From Pistricoccus aurantiacus (GTDB lineage Bacteria; Pseudomonadota; Gammaproteobacteria; Pseudomonadales; Halomonadaceae), in assembly GCF_007954585.1 (NCBI RefSeq), contig NZ_CP042382.1:2170001-2234000 (forward strand): a stretch of 64,000 nucleotides of DNA, written 5' to 3'. The translations under genes were made by a program, and so were the position numbers. Of this stretch, positions 26,996 to 34,579 are shown one piece after another; within the stretch, counting starts at the first letter, position 1, and each line of letters begins with the position of its first letter. The notes below the pieces were generated by a model. The model saw only the letters and a list, made by a program, of their open reading frames with translations, searched no databases and was not told where the DNA came from.

Positions 26996-27982
26996 ATGGC
27001 CGAATCGGCATTGTCCATTCAAGGTCTGACCAAGGTGTACGGAAACGGTTTTCATGCCTTGAGGGGTATCGATCTCGAGGTGGCTCAAGGGGATTTCTTC
27101 GCGCTTCTTGGGCCCAACGGCGCGGGAAAATCCACCACCTTGGGGGTAGTGTGCTCCCTGGTGCAAAAGACCGCGGGGCAGGTCAAGGTGTTCGGCATCG
27201 ATATCGACAAGGATTTCGCCAAGGCCAAGTACAACATCGGCGTAGTGCCTCAGGAATTCAATTTCAATCAGTTCGAGAAAGTCGAGGATATCATCCTGAC
27301 CCAGGCGGGCTATTACGGCATGCGGATGAAGGAGGCCAAGCCGCGTGCGCAAAGTCTACTCAAGGATCTCGGCCTGTGGGACAAGCGCAAGGGCAGCGCG
27401 CGCATGCTGTCCGGTGGCATGAAGCGTCGCCTGATGATAGCTCGGGCCCTGATGCATCGCCCTCGGCTGCTGATTCTGGATGAGCCTACCGCCGGGGTGG
27501 ATATCGAGCTTCGGCGCAGCATGTGGGATTACCTGCGGCGTATCAATCGAGAGGAAGGCACCACCATCATCCTGACGACACACTATCTGGAGGAAGCCGA
27601 AAGCCTGTGTCGTAATATCGCCATCATCAATCATGGCGATATCGTCAAGAACACCAGCGTACGCGGGTTATTGGCGGAGCTGGATACGGAAACCTTTCTG
27701 TTCGACCTGGCAACGTCGGTCGAGACCATCCCCGAGATAACAGGCTTCGAGATAGCGCAGACCGAAAGCTCTCAGCTTTCCGTGGCGGTCAGGCGTGGCC
27801 AGGCGCTCAATCAGATATTCGAGGCGCTTTCCGCTCAAGGTATTCAGGTAGTCTCCATGCGTAACCGCGCCAATCGTCTGGAAGAGATGTTCGTGGCCAT
27901 GGTGTCGGATAAAAAAGCCTCGGATACTCAGTCCCGGATCGATCATGGCGAGACACAAACCGCCCGCACGGAGATTCATTGA
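26996..27982 (+). CDS. ABC transporter ATP-binding protein (YadG-like)
   Basis: A 328-aa ATPase of an ABC-2 exporter: Walker A GPNGAGKS (about 39-46), Q-loop VVPQEFNF, signature LSGGMKRR, Walker B LLILDEPTAGVD, H-loop TTHYLEEAE. The last 100 residues form the accessory domain usual for DrrA/YadG proteins. It pairs with the permease whose ATG overlaps its stop (TGATG). The substrate is unknown; drugs or cell-envelope compounds are usual for this type, and control by MarR would fit. Confidence 0.92.
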   Translation: MAESALSIQGLTKVYGNGFHALRGIDLEVAQGDFFALLGPNGAGKSTTLGVVCSLVQKTAGQVKVFGIDIDKDFAKAKYNIGVVPQEFNFNQFEKVEDIILTQAGYYGMRMKEAKPRAQSLLKDLGLWDKRKGSARMLSGGMKRRLMIARALMHRPRLLILDEPTAGVDIELRRSMWDYLRRINREEGTTIILTTHYLEEAESLCRNIAIINHGDIVKNTSVRGLLAELDTETFLFDLATSVETIPEITGFEIAQTESSQLSVAVRRGQALNQIFEALSAQGIQVVSMRNRANRLEEMFVAMVSDKKASDTQSRIDHGETQTARTEIH

Positions 27983-28755
27983 TGCATCCTTGGCAAATCG
28001 CGATCGCGCTGTGGACTCTGGTGACCAAGGAAGTACGGCGTTTTACACGCATCTGGCCGCAGACCCTGCTTCCGCCTTCCATCACCATGACCATGTACTT
28101 CATCATCTTCGGCAGTCTGATCGGCTCGCGAATCGGCGAGATGGACGGCTTCGATTACATGGACTACATCGTGCCGGGGCTGATCATGATGTCGGTGATC
28201 ACCAACAGCTATTCCAACGTGGCATCCAGCTTCTTCTCCAACAAGTTTCAGCGCAGCGTCGAGGAGATGATGGTCTCGCCGATGCCCAACTGGGTAGTGC
28301 TTTCCGGCTTTGTGATCGGCGGCATGGCTCGCGGCCTGGGAGTCGGTCTGATCGTCACCCTGGTCTCGCTGTTCTTCACCCAGGTCCGGGTAGAGCATCC
28401 GCTGTTGACCCTGGTGGTGGTGACCATGACCGCGATGCTGTTTTCCATCGGCGGTTTCATCAACGCCTTGGTGGCCAACAAGTTCGATGATATCTCCATC
28501 GTGCCGATCTTCGTGCTGACGCCGCTGACCTACCTGGGCGGGGTGTTCTATTCCATCGATCTGCTGCCGAATTTCTGGCAGAGCGTATCCATGCTCAATC
28601 CCATTCTGTATATGGTCAACGTCTTCCGCTATGGCTTTCTGGGGGTGTCGGACATTCCCGTTGTCTTCGCCTTGATCGCCGTCGCCGCCTTCATTCTGGT
28701 GTTCTACGGCGTGGCGCTATGGATGCTGGGGCGGGGCAAGGGCATCAGGAGCTGA
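27982..28755 (+). CDS. ABC-2 type permease (YadH-like)
   Basis: A 257-aa membrane protein with six predicted helices and the ABC-2 signature region: DYMDYIVPGLIMMSVI, FQRSVEEMMVSP (coupling helix), VPIFVLTPLTYLGGVFYS, and LNPILYMVNVFRYGFLG. ATG 27982 overlaps the ATPase stop by one base and follows GGAG at eight nt. Works with the preceding ATPase as an exporter. queF begins two bases after its stop. Confidence 0.92.
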   Translation: MHPWQIAIALWTLVTKEVRRFTRIWPQTLLPPSITMTMYFIIFGSLIGSRIGEMDGFDYMDYIVPGLIMMSVITNSYSNVASSFFSNKFQRSVEEMMVSPMPNWVVLSGFVIGGMARGLGVGLIVTLVSLFFTQVRVEHPLLTLVVVTMTAMLFSIGGFINALVANKFDDISIVPIFVLTPLTYLGGVFYSIDLLPNFWQSVSMLNPILYMVNVFRYGFLGVSDIPVVFALIAVAAFILVFYGVALWMLGRGKGIRS

Positions 28756-28757
28756 AC

Positions 28758-29594
28758 ATGGCGACTGAACGCCCCAAAATACTGCAGCAGGCGCCGCTGG
28801 GACGCGAATCCGCCTACCCCGAGCATTACGATGCTGAACTCCTGTACGCGATTCCCCGGGCGGCCAACCGTCAACCGCTGGGCATCGATGAGACGGCGCT
28901 GCCCTTCGTGGGAGAGGACGAGTGGCATGCCTTCGAGGTGTCCTGGCTGAATGCCCGCGGCAAGCCGCTCGTCGCGGTGACGCGCTTTCGCCTGCCGGCG
29001 GATTCGCCATACCTGATCGAATCCAAATCCTGGAAGCTCTATCTCAATAGCTTCAACCAGACATGTTTCGCCTCCGTCGAGCGAGTTGAGCAGACTCTAG
29101 TTCGTGATCTTTCCACCGCTGCCGGTGCCCCGGTCGCGGTGCGGCTATTCGCCGTCGACGATCCTGAGCTTGCGGTGACGAATCTACCGGGAGAATGCAT
29201 CGATCATCTCGAGGTGGATATCACTCGATACACGCCGGATCCGACGCTGATCCTGGTAAGCCATGAAATCGCCGAGGAGACGCTTCATTCGCACCTGCTC
29301 AAGTCCAACTGTCCGGTCACCGGTCAACCGGACTGGGGCAGCGTGCTGATTCGCTATCGAGGGCCAAAACTTGAGCGGAAAGGACTGCTCAAGTATCTGA
29401 TTTCCTACCGCCAGCATCAGGACTTTCACGAACACTGTGTCGAGCATATCTTCATGGACCTGATGCGCCAGGCAAGGCCGCAGTCCTTGCTGATAATGGC
29501 TCGCTATGTGCGCCGGGGCGGGTTGGACATCAGCCCCTGGCGCGCCACGCCGGGAGAACGGCCCTTCGAGTCGCTGCGTCTGGCGCGTCAGTGA
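28758..29594 (+). CDS. queF: NADPH-dependent preQ0 reductase QueF (long form)
   Basis: Reduces 7-cyano-7-deazaguanine to preQ1 for queuosine in tRNA. The 278-aa length is the two-domain bacterial form. Catalytic Cys in LLKSNCPVTGQPDWGS, the QueF motif ESKSWKLYLNSFNQT, and C-terminal EHCVEHIFMDLM. ATG 28758 follows AGGAGCTGAAC. Its place directly behind an ABC exporter is probably chance clustering in one transcript. Confidence 0.95.
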   Translation: MATERPKILQQAPLGRESAYPEHYDAELLYAIPRAANRQPLGIDETALPFVGEDEWHAFEVSWLNARGKPLVAVTRFRLPADSPYLIESKSWKLYLNSFNQTCFASVERVEQTLVRDLSTAAGAPVAVRLFAVDDPELAVTNLPGECIDHLEVDITRYTPDPTLILVSHEIAEETLHSHLLKSNCPVTGQPDWGSVLIRYRGPKLERKGLLKYLISYRQHQDFHEHCVEHIFMDLMRQARPQSLLIMARYVRRGGLDISPWRATPGERPFESLRLARQ

Positions 29595-29640
29595 GCGTCT
29601 CGCGTAGAGTGGCAGAAAGACATGTTTCAAGGAGATTCCG

Positions 29641-30201
29641 ATGGATGCCATGACACTGCTGCATGAACGTAACTCCATGGGTAAGCTGATGGGCCCCGCG
29701 CCCAGCGCAGAGCAACTGGACGCCATCTATCGTGCGGCGTTGCGGGCGCCGGATCACAAGGAATTGACCCCCTGGCGCTTTATCGAATTCTCCGGTGAAG
29801 GGCTCGAGCGCCTGGGGGAACTGTTCGCCGAGGCGGAATATCGGGAAGATCCGCAAACCGAGGACAAGAAGCTCAATGCCGCACGCAAGAAACCCTTGCG
29901 GGCGCCGATGGTCATCGCCGTGATCGCCAAGGTGACACCGGAACTGCCCAAGGTACCCAAGCTCGAGCAGGTGCTCTCTGCGGGCTGTGCGGCCCATGCC
30001 ATGCTGATGGCGGCCCAGGCTCAAGGGCTCGGCGCCATGTGGCGCACCGGTCATTTCGCCTTCGATGCCACGGTGCGAAAAGGAATGGGGCTAGGTGAGC
30101 ATGACGAGATCGTCGCCTTTTTATATCTTGGCCAGCCGGGGGGCCGCAACAAGCCGCTACCGGAGCGCGATCCAGCGGATTTTGTCGAACGCTGGAACTA
30201 A
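29641..30201 (+). CDS. Nitroreductase family protein (YdjA-like)
   Basis: A 186-aa FMN flavoprotein with the minimal nitroreductase fold: APSAEQLDAIYRAALRAPDHKELTPWRF (FMN site), KPLRAPMVIAV, GCAAHAMLMAAQAQGLGAMWRTG, and EIVAFLYLGQPG. The length and DHKELTPW match the compact YdjA subgroup, which reduces nitroaromatics with NADPH; physiological substrate unknown. AAGGAG eight nt before ATG. Confidence 0.88.
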   Translation: MDAMTLLHERNSMGKLMGPAPSAEQLDAIYRAALRAPDHKELTPWRFIEFSGEGLERLGELFAEAEYREDPQTEDKKLNAARKKPLRAPMVIAVIAKVTPELPKVPKLEQVLSAGCAAHAMLMAAQAQGLGAMWRTGHFAFDATVRKGMGLGEHDEIVAFLYLGQPGGRNKPLPERDPADFVERWN

Positions 30202-30217
30202 CGATAGGTGCTAAGCC

Positions 30218-30733
30218 ATGCGCCAAACAGGTATCGCTCATCCTCCTTTACCCTTGCCGCCAAACGCTCAGTCCGAGAATCTCGAGGCATTTCACCGCTG
30301 GCTGAGCGAAGCGATTCCTCTAGTGCCGTCACTAGGCATCAAGAGAATGCGGTGGCAAGGCGAAGTGCTGAACTGGGACTTGGCCTTGAGCGCCAATCTC
30401 AACGACAAGGGCACCGGCTTCGGCGGCGGCCTGGCCGCCCAGACCACCTTGATCGGCTGGTGCTGGGTAACGCTCTGGCTTCGTGCTCAAGGCCGTCAAC
30501 AGGATGTTGTGGTAGCGGATGCCGGCCAGAGATTTCTCGCCCCGGTACGCGGTGACTATCGGCTGGTTTGCCGCCCCCGAGACGCCGCCGCTAGTCAAAG
30601 GCTCGATACGATGCTTGCAGAAAAAGGCAGAGGTCGCATAGCTCTGTTACAAGAGCTTTATTGCGGCGACACCTTATGTCTGCAAGCGCAAGGTGATTAC
30701 GTCGTGCTGCCGTCTACCACGGTGGAAGCCTAA
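30218..30733 (+). CDS. Thioesterase-like hotdog protein (YiiD_C type)
   Basis: A 171-aa protein whose core LSANLNDKGTGFGGGLAAQ followed by TTLIGWCWVTLWLR is typical of the YiiD C-terminal domain (putative thioesterase, hotdog fold). In E. coli the domain is fused to a GNAT acetyltransferase; here it stands alone with a roughly 45-residue N-terminal region. No catalytic experiment supports a substrate, so thioesterase activity is a family inference. Last gene before tRNA-Ser. Confidence 0.72.
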   Translation: MRQTGIAHPPLPLPPNAQSENLEAFHRWLSEAIPLVPSLGIKRMRWQGEVLNWDLALSANLNDKGTGFGGGLAAQTTLIGWCWVTLWLRAQGRQQDVVVADAGQRFLAPVRGDYRLVCRPRDAAASQRLDTMLAEKGRGRIALLQELYCGDTLCLQAQGDYVVLPSTTVEA

Positions 30734-30740
30734 AATTGTC

Positions 30741-30769
30741 TTGCAATCTGAGGCTTAGCTCGATAATGT
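30741..30769 (+). promoter_or_regulatory. Sigma-70 promoter of tRNA-Ser
   Basis: -35 TTGCAA (30741-30746), 17-bp spacer, -10 TAATGT (30764-30769), GC-rich sequence behind it; 52 bp before the tRNA. Confidence 0.65.
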
Positions 30770-30821
30770 ATGCGCCGTTCCAGCACGCGTGGCTCAAGCC
30801 AAGCTCAAGGAATGACAATAC

Positions 30822-30909
30822 GGAGGGGTGTCCGAGTGGTCGAAGGAGCACGCCTGGAAAGTGTGTAAGTCGAAAGGCTTCGAGGGTTCGAATCCCTCCC
30901 CCTCCGCCA
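30822..30909 (+). tRNA. tRNA-Ser (GGA)
   Basis: 88-nt class II tRNA: acceptor GGAGGGG/CCCCTCC, anticodon stem CACGC/GTGTG with loop CTGGAAA (anticodon GGA), long variable arm, T arm GAGGG TTCGAAT CCCTC, encoded CCA. Its 3' end borders the decayed element with the integrase remnant, so it is the likely integration site. Confidence 0.95.
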
Positions 30910-30916
30910 AGAATTA

Positions 30917-30955
30917 AAGAAGGGAAATCAAGTATTTAGCTCGATTTCCCTTCTT
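30917..30955. terminator. Terminator-like hairpin after tRNA-Ser
   Basis: Perfect 13-bp stem AAGAAGGGAAATC (30917-30929) / GATTTCCCTTCTT (30943-30955) eight nt after the tRNA, followed by GCTTTCT. It overlaps the stop of the integrase remnant. Confidence 0.65.
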
Positions 30956-31410
30956 GCTTTCTGGCCTTTGGGAACGGTTTTGGGAACGGTTTTGGGAACA
31001 TATATGGGAACGCTTATAGATCGAGCAGCTTCGCGCTTGATCGGTGTGGAAAGGATCTTCTCGATCTCGGATTGGGTGAAGGGATCCGGGTCTTCGTCGT
31101 CCGGCAGGCGGATATTGATGCCGTAGGTAGGGTCGAACGCAGTCTTATTGCGGGTCGAATAGAGATAAAACACCTAACGTATGATGCTGACGATCTCTTT
31201 GATCGTCTTGTTGGCGAGCGTTGCCGACAGTTCTTTCTGGATCCAGGTCTGAAGCTCGATATGATCGATCTTGTCTGCTGGCACGTTACCCCATCGGGGT
31301 CGAACGTGGCTTTCCGCTTTCGATTCGTAGCCCCGATAGCTCGAGTAGGCCAGCTCGTTTTTCTTGATGCCGAGCGGCGCGGCGCGCCTCGCCGCGAATG
31401 CCCTAGGGAA
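30928..31410 (-). pseudogene. Tyrosine recombinase (phage integrase) remnant
   Basis: Minus-strand reading gives part of a phage integrase: SSYRGYESKAESHVRPRWG and DKIDHIELQTWIQ form the core-binding domain, then NKTIKEIVSIIR, an in-frame TAG (31174-31176), then RNKTAFDPTYGINIRLPDD and DPFTQSEIEKIL. After that the catalytic domain (Arg-His-Arg-Tyr) is absent; the frame jumps to a short C-terminal tail with PKTVPKTVPKG, coded by a repeated TTTGGGAACGG unit. So it carries both a nonsense codon and a large deletion. Position beside tRNA-Ser fits a former integration event. Confidence 0.8.
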
Positions 31411-31413
31411 AAT

Positions 31414-31427
31414 AAACCAAATGGTTT
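31414..31427. promoter_or_regulatory. Palindrome overlapping the original repressor start
   Basis: AAACCA-AA-TGGTTT; the TG of the right arm belongs to ATG 31421, the likely original start of the Xre repressor. A phage-repressor operator giving autoregulation is the simplest reading. Confidence 0.5.
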
Positions 31428-31470
31428 CTATTAGGGGGGAAGACTACGTGAGGAAAGAGCCAGGCTTGGT

Positions 31471-31770
31471 ATGAACCAAGCGGATTTTGCGGCTCTTGCC
31501 GAGGTCACCAAAAAGACTCAGATGCTGTATGAAAGTGACAAGCGAAGCCCAAAGGCTGATTACCTCGCAGCCGCCGCTACAGCAGGCGTGGACGTGCTTT
31601 ACGTGCTGACCGGGCAGCGCTCGACGAGCGAGACGGGGCTGGCTCAGGACGAGGCCGCGTTGCTGGATAACTACCGAAAAACCTCCCCGGAGCGGCGGGC
31701 CAGCCTGGAAGAAGTGGGCAGGGCGTTCGCCTCATCCACCGAAAAGAACCACAAAACGACCTCTGCTTGA
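31471..31770 (+). CDS. Xre-family repressor, 5' end damaged by frameshift
   Basis: Phage-type helix-turn-helix repressor: GMNQADFAALAEVTKKTQM and YESDKRSPKADYLAAAATAG, then DVLYVLTGQRS as in short Cro/CI-like proteins. ATG 31471 lies inside the first helix of the domain. Codons before it still read LREERARLG but meet TAG at 31432. If the run of six G at 31434-31439 had seven, ATG 31421 would open one continuous frame beginning MVSIRGGRLREERARLG. So this is a recent frameshift, a sequencing error, or a slippage switch. Confidence 0.75.
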   Translation: MNQADFAALAEVTKKTQMLYESDKRSPKADYLAAAATAGVDVLYVLTGQRSTSETGLAQDEAALLDNYRKTSPERRASLEEVGRAFASSTEKNHKTTSA

Positions 31771-31853
31771 GGGCTTCGGCTCTCGGTCATGCTTGTTCAA
31801 TCGTGTTCATCAGTAGAGACACACCACCTCAAGGGATATGACGTGGGGAAGTC

Positions 31854-33074
31854 GTGACGGATTTTGCGCAAGACCTCGGGACGCGACTTCTCCAGGAGCG
31901 TGAACGACTCGAGCTGACGATCGATGCCCTGGTAACGCAGGCCAGGCTTTCTGAGGCACGATTACATCGCCCCGAGGCGGGTGGTGATCCCGCAGAGCCG
32001 AATGCCGGTGGACTGGCCGTCCTGGATGTTGCCGGGATCGACGTGACGTATCTGCTCACCGGTCAGCAAACGCTGAGCCAAGCGGAAGGCGTACTGATCG
32101 AGCAGTACCGGGCCGGCACGGATGAGCAAAAGGCGAGCGCAGCGGCGGCTGGCGGTGCGGTTGAGGAATCGGGGATAGGTAGGGCAGTGCCGCTGAGGAG
32201 AGTGGTGTGGCTGCCATTCATTATGAAGAGCCGCGAATCGGCCGAGCGCAGGGCTGTCGTTATGGAGTGGTATGAGGTTCTATTTTTCCTCGGCCTTCTT
32301 TGGGCTGCCGGCGCTCAGTGGGATCGAGGAATTCAACATCGGCGCAAAGCACGTCAGGATGGCAAGGATACGCACTCTCTCTGGTGGCATGTACGTGCTG
32401 CCGATGAACTCAAAAAAGCCAATAAGTACAAGAAATCGACAGGAAAGAGCGCGGCCACTTCAACTGAATCGCTGAAGTGGTTACAAGAAGCCAACTGCCG
32501 TGCTGCTCACGAAGCTCTTTCATCAAAGCGCTGGAAGAAGAAGGCCAAGAAAGCCAGGGAAAGCGCCAACCACGCCCTTTCAGGGCTAGATGAACGGGAA
32601 GCTAATGCTTACCGTCCCGATGACCGACTCTGTTTTATTTACAAAGATTCTCAGGGCAATATCACTACTCGCGAAGTCTCATCCTGGGACAATGATAGTA
32701 CCTATATCGAGGGTTTCTGCCATAGGGCGGGCGATATCCGCACTTTTCGCCGCGACCGGATCGTCGAGTTCCTGGAAGGCGAAGAGCTGCTTGGCCCCGA
32801 GTTCGAAGAAGTCGATCCTAAACCGAAATCCTCCGTTCCTAGCATGGAAATTCTGTTCACCGGTTTTTCTGCCGAAGAGCGTGAGGAGTTGGAAGCCGAT
32901 GCGCAAGATGCTGGGCTGCAGGTTAGAAAAACGGTGACCAAGAACCTGGGGTTCGTATGCGCTGGTCCTCGAGCGGGATCTACCAAGCTTTCCAGGGCCC
33001 GCGCCCAGGGCTGCATGATTCTAAACGAAGATGAGTTTCAGCAGATGCTGGCTACAGGCGAGGTACCTGCGTAA
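31854..33074 (+). CDS. Xre-like / TM / WYL-like / BRCT composite protein
   Basis: A 406-aa composite. Residues 1-105 resemble the neighbouring Xre repressor (DVTYLLTGQQTLSQAEGVLI) but the HTH is degenerate. About 140-158 is one hydrophobic helix (WYEVLFFLGLLWAAGAQW), 160-250 a Lys-rich helical linker. About 250-320 (LCFIYKDSQGNITTREVSSW, then GFCHRAGDIRTFRRDRIVEF) looks WYL-like, a ligand-binding fold common in phage-defence regulators. 335-400 (MEILFTGFSAEEREELEADA to the CMILNEDEFQQML segment) is a BRCT domain of the DNA-ligase type. GTG start with GGGGA. The Xre part may be a fusion product; ATG at about 32261 could start the original protein. Function unknown. Confidence 0.65.
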   Translation: MTDFAQDLGTRLLQERERLELTIDALVTQARLSEARLHRPEAGGDPAEPNAGGLAVLDVAGIDVTYLLTGQQTLSQAEGVLIEQYRAGTDEQKASAAAAGGAVEESGIGRAVPLRRVVWLPFIMKSRESAERRAVVMEWYEVLFFLGLLWAAGAQWDRGIQHRRKARQDGKDTHSLWWHVRAADELKKANKYKKSTGKSAATSTESLKWLQEANCRAAHEALSSKRWKKKAKKARESANHALSGLDEREANAYRPDDRLCFIYKDSQGNITTREVSSWDNDSTYIEGFCHRAGDIRTFRRDRIVEFLEGEELLGPEFEEVDPKPKSSVPSMEILFTGFSAEEREELEADAQDAGLQVRKTVTKNLGFVCAGPRAGSTKLSRARAQGCMILNEDEFQQMLATGEVPA

Positions 33075-33107
33075 AAGCAAGCGGCGGCAAGATGGCCGCC
33101 GCTGGTT

Positions 33108-33521
33108 CTAACGTGCGCTGCGTTCCAATTCATGCAGCGCGGCGCGGGCGAGAAAGCCTGAACGGCTCTGGTAGTCGCCTTGCTTTGCGACCCTGCTGTC
33201 GATGCGCTTGATCAGTAGGTCGGGCAGGGTGACGTTGATCTTGTGGCTCTTGCCCAGGTAGGGCGTCATGTCCACCTCGACCGCGGCCCATACCCATCCT
33301 GCATAGTCGGGATCGGCCAGATGCTGCTCGATCGATGTCGCCGTGGGAATAGGGTCGCCGTGCTCAGCCAGGCTTTCGAGGTGCCCCTCGATGGCCTCGC
33401 GCGCATTGGCGATCGCCTCGTCGAAGGTGTCGCCGGCCGAGAAGCAGCCGGGAAGATCGGGCACCGCAACACTATAGGCGTACTGCTCGTCGCCAACCTC
33501 GATGGCAATGGGATAGTGCAT
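33108..33521 (-). CDS. hicB: HicB antitoxin
   Basis: A 137-aa antitoxin of a HicAB type II module: N-terminal partial RNase H fold (PDLPGCFSAGDTFDEAIANA, EAIEGHLESLAEHG) that neutralises HicA, and a C-terminal ribbon-helix-helix part (INVTLPDLLIKRIDSRV, RSGFLARAALHELE) for operator binding. It lies 47 bp after hicA, same strand. Confidence 0.93.
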   Translation of the reverse strand: MHYPIAIEVGDEQYAYSVAVPDLPGCFSAGDTFDEAIANAREAIEGHLESLAEHGDPIPTATSIEQHLADPDYAGWVWAAVEVDMTPYLGKSHKINVTLPDLLIKRIDSRVAKQGDYQSRSGFLARAALHELERSAR

Positions 33522-33568
33522 GTCGTCGCTCCTCTATGGTGACTGGGAGTGTGCCAGGGTTGCCGGTC

Positions 33569-33751
33569 TCACTTGAGACCGGCTTGCTTTCTGATGCCTT
33601 TTACCAAGCCCGTTTTCAGATCCTTCTTGGGATGAGGCACCGTGACGGAGCCGGGCTTGTGGGGGTGTCTGAAGTGGTGATGGCTGCCCTTGATTCTGTC
33701 GAGTGACCATCCATCCGCTTCGAGTTCCTTGATCAGATCGCTGCTTTTCAC
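33569..33751 (-). CDS. hicA: HicA mRNA-interferase toxin
   Basis: A 60-aa double-stranded-RNA-binding-like toxin: SSDLIKELEADGWSLDRIKG, catalytic His in GSHHHFRHP, then TVPHPKKDLKTGLVKGI. Complete at the family's usual length, so the module seems functional. First gene of hicAB; a perfect inverted repeat lies 22 bp upstream. Confidence 0.93.
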   Translation of the reverse strand: MKSSDLIKELEADGWSLDRIKGSHHHFRHPHKPGSVTVPHPKKDLKTGLVKGIRKQAGLK

Positions 33752-33773
33752 CTCCTGGCTCCTCGTTGTTTTG

Positions 33774-33794
33774 ATAGGGTTATAGTAACCCTAT
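33774..33794. promoter_or_regulatory. hicAB operator
   Basis: Perfect 9-bp inverted repeat ATAGGGTTA (33774-33782) / TAACCCTAT (33786-33794) with a 3-bp centre, just upstream of hicA; expected HicB binding site. Confidence 0.7.
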
Positions 33795-33855
33795 AGCTGG
33801 CTGCCGTCAACTCTAGATAACCCCGATAACTCTAGTTCGGATGAGCTCTGTTGCC

Positions 33856-33882
33856 GCTGTACGTGAAAAGTAACGTACTCGA
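33856..33882. repeat. Island repeat, copy A
   Basis: First of three copies of a repeat of about 25 bp with palindromic arms GTACGT and ACGTAC around GAAAAGTA. This copy is followed by GATGCGGCATC rather than the long hairpin found after copies B and C. It lies about 60 bp before the higBA locus. Confidence 0.85.
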
Positions 33883-33910
33883 TGCGGCATCCATGAGCAG
33901 CCGTATTGCC

Positions 33911-33936
33911 AAATAGTAACGTATAGGTTACTATTT
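33911..33936. promoter_or_regulatory. higBA operator
   Basis: Perfect 10-bp inverted repeat AAATAGTAAC (33911-33920) / GTTACTATTT (33927-33936), spacer GTATAG, ending 5 bp before the higB start. Likely bound by the HigA-like antitoxin. It shares the word AGTAACGTA with the island repeat. Confidence 0.7.
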
Positions 33937-33941
33937 CTGGT

Positions 33942-34201
33942 ATGAAGATCGAGCTCCAAGAATTTCTACGCGAAGACGGCACCAGCCCCTACCAGGAGTG
34001 GTTCGACGGGCTCGATGCCCAGGCGGCGGCGAAGGTAGCCACCGCCGAGTACCGCATGTCGATGGGCAATACCTCGAACATCAAGTGGTTCGAGGGGATC
34101 GGTGAGTACCGTATCGACTGGGGGCCAATATCGATAACGCCAAGGCGCTACGCGACGAGTACAAGCGGCGTAAGCGTCAGGCGAAGAAGGGAGGTAAGTG
34201 A
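33942..34201 (+). pseudogene. HigB/RelE-type toxin with internal deletion
   Basis: N-terminal part of a phage Gp49/HigB-like toxin (ELQEFLREDGTSPYQEWFDG, then GIGEYRIDWGP). At about 34130 the beta-strand region with the catalytic face (normally YRIYFG...) is gone; the family C-terminus NIDNAKALRDEYKRRKRQ follows in another frame and ends TGA 34199-34201. In the frame of the toxin start there is no stop, and translation runs in frame into higA, giving one 194-aa hybrid. The toxin is very probably dead. Confidence 0.75.
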
Positions 34202-34202
34202 G

Positions 34203-34526
34203 ATGGCACTGACACGTGATTTCAAGGCGACGATTGCGGCCCGTGTCGAGCGCGATCCGGCGTTCGCCAAAGCAATGCTGGATGAAGCCGTGACGCTGTT
34301 CCTCAACGGCGAGCCTGACACCGCTCGCCTGATGCTTCGCGACCTGGTCAACGCGACCGTGGGCTTCGAGGCGCTGGCCGAGGATACCGGTCGACCCAGC
34401 AAGAGCCTGCATCGGATGCTGTCACCGACCGGCAACCCTGGTATGGACAATCTGTCTGCCATCATCGGGGCAGTGCGCAAGGCGCTGAAGGTCAATCTAG
34501 AGGTGCATACCATCAGCGCGGCCTGA
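34203..34526 (+). CDS. HigA-like antitoxin (HTH)
   Basis: A 107-aa addiction-module antidote protein: TRDFKATIAARVERDPAFAK, FEALAEDTGRPSKSLHRMLS (helix-turn-helix), GNPGMDNLSAIIGAVRKALK. Its own ATG 34203 follows GGGAGG, so it can be made alone, but it is also the C-terminal half of the frame that begins in the broken toxin. It probably still represses the operator at 33911. Confidence 0.85.
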   Translation: MALTRDFKATIAARVERDPAFAKAMLDEAVTLFLNGEPDTARLMLRDLVNATVGFEALAEDTGRPSKSLHRMLSPTGNPGMDNLSAIIGAVRKALKVNLEVHTISAA

Positions 34527-34536
34527 TCTGATAGCA

Positions 34537-34579
34537 CTGTACGTGAAAAGTAACGTACTCGGCGGGGTCAATCCCCGCC
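34537..34579. repeat. Island repeat, copy B, with hairpin
   Basis: Repeat core at 34537-34561, followed directly by the hairpin GGCGGGG (34561-34567) TCAAT CCCCGCC (34573-34579) and GATTT. It lies 10 bp after the higA stop and could also terminate that transcript. Stem changes relative to copy C are compensatory. Confidence 0.85.

Noticed and set aside
31072-31434. Plus-strand frame of 120 codons
   Set aside because: Opposite strand of the integrase remnant, which has recognisable integrase motifs.
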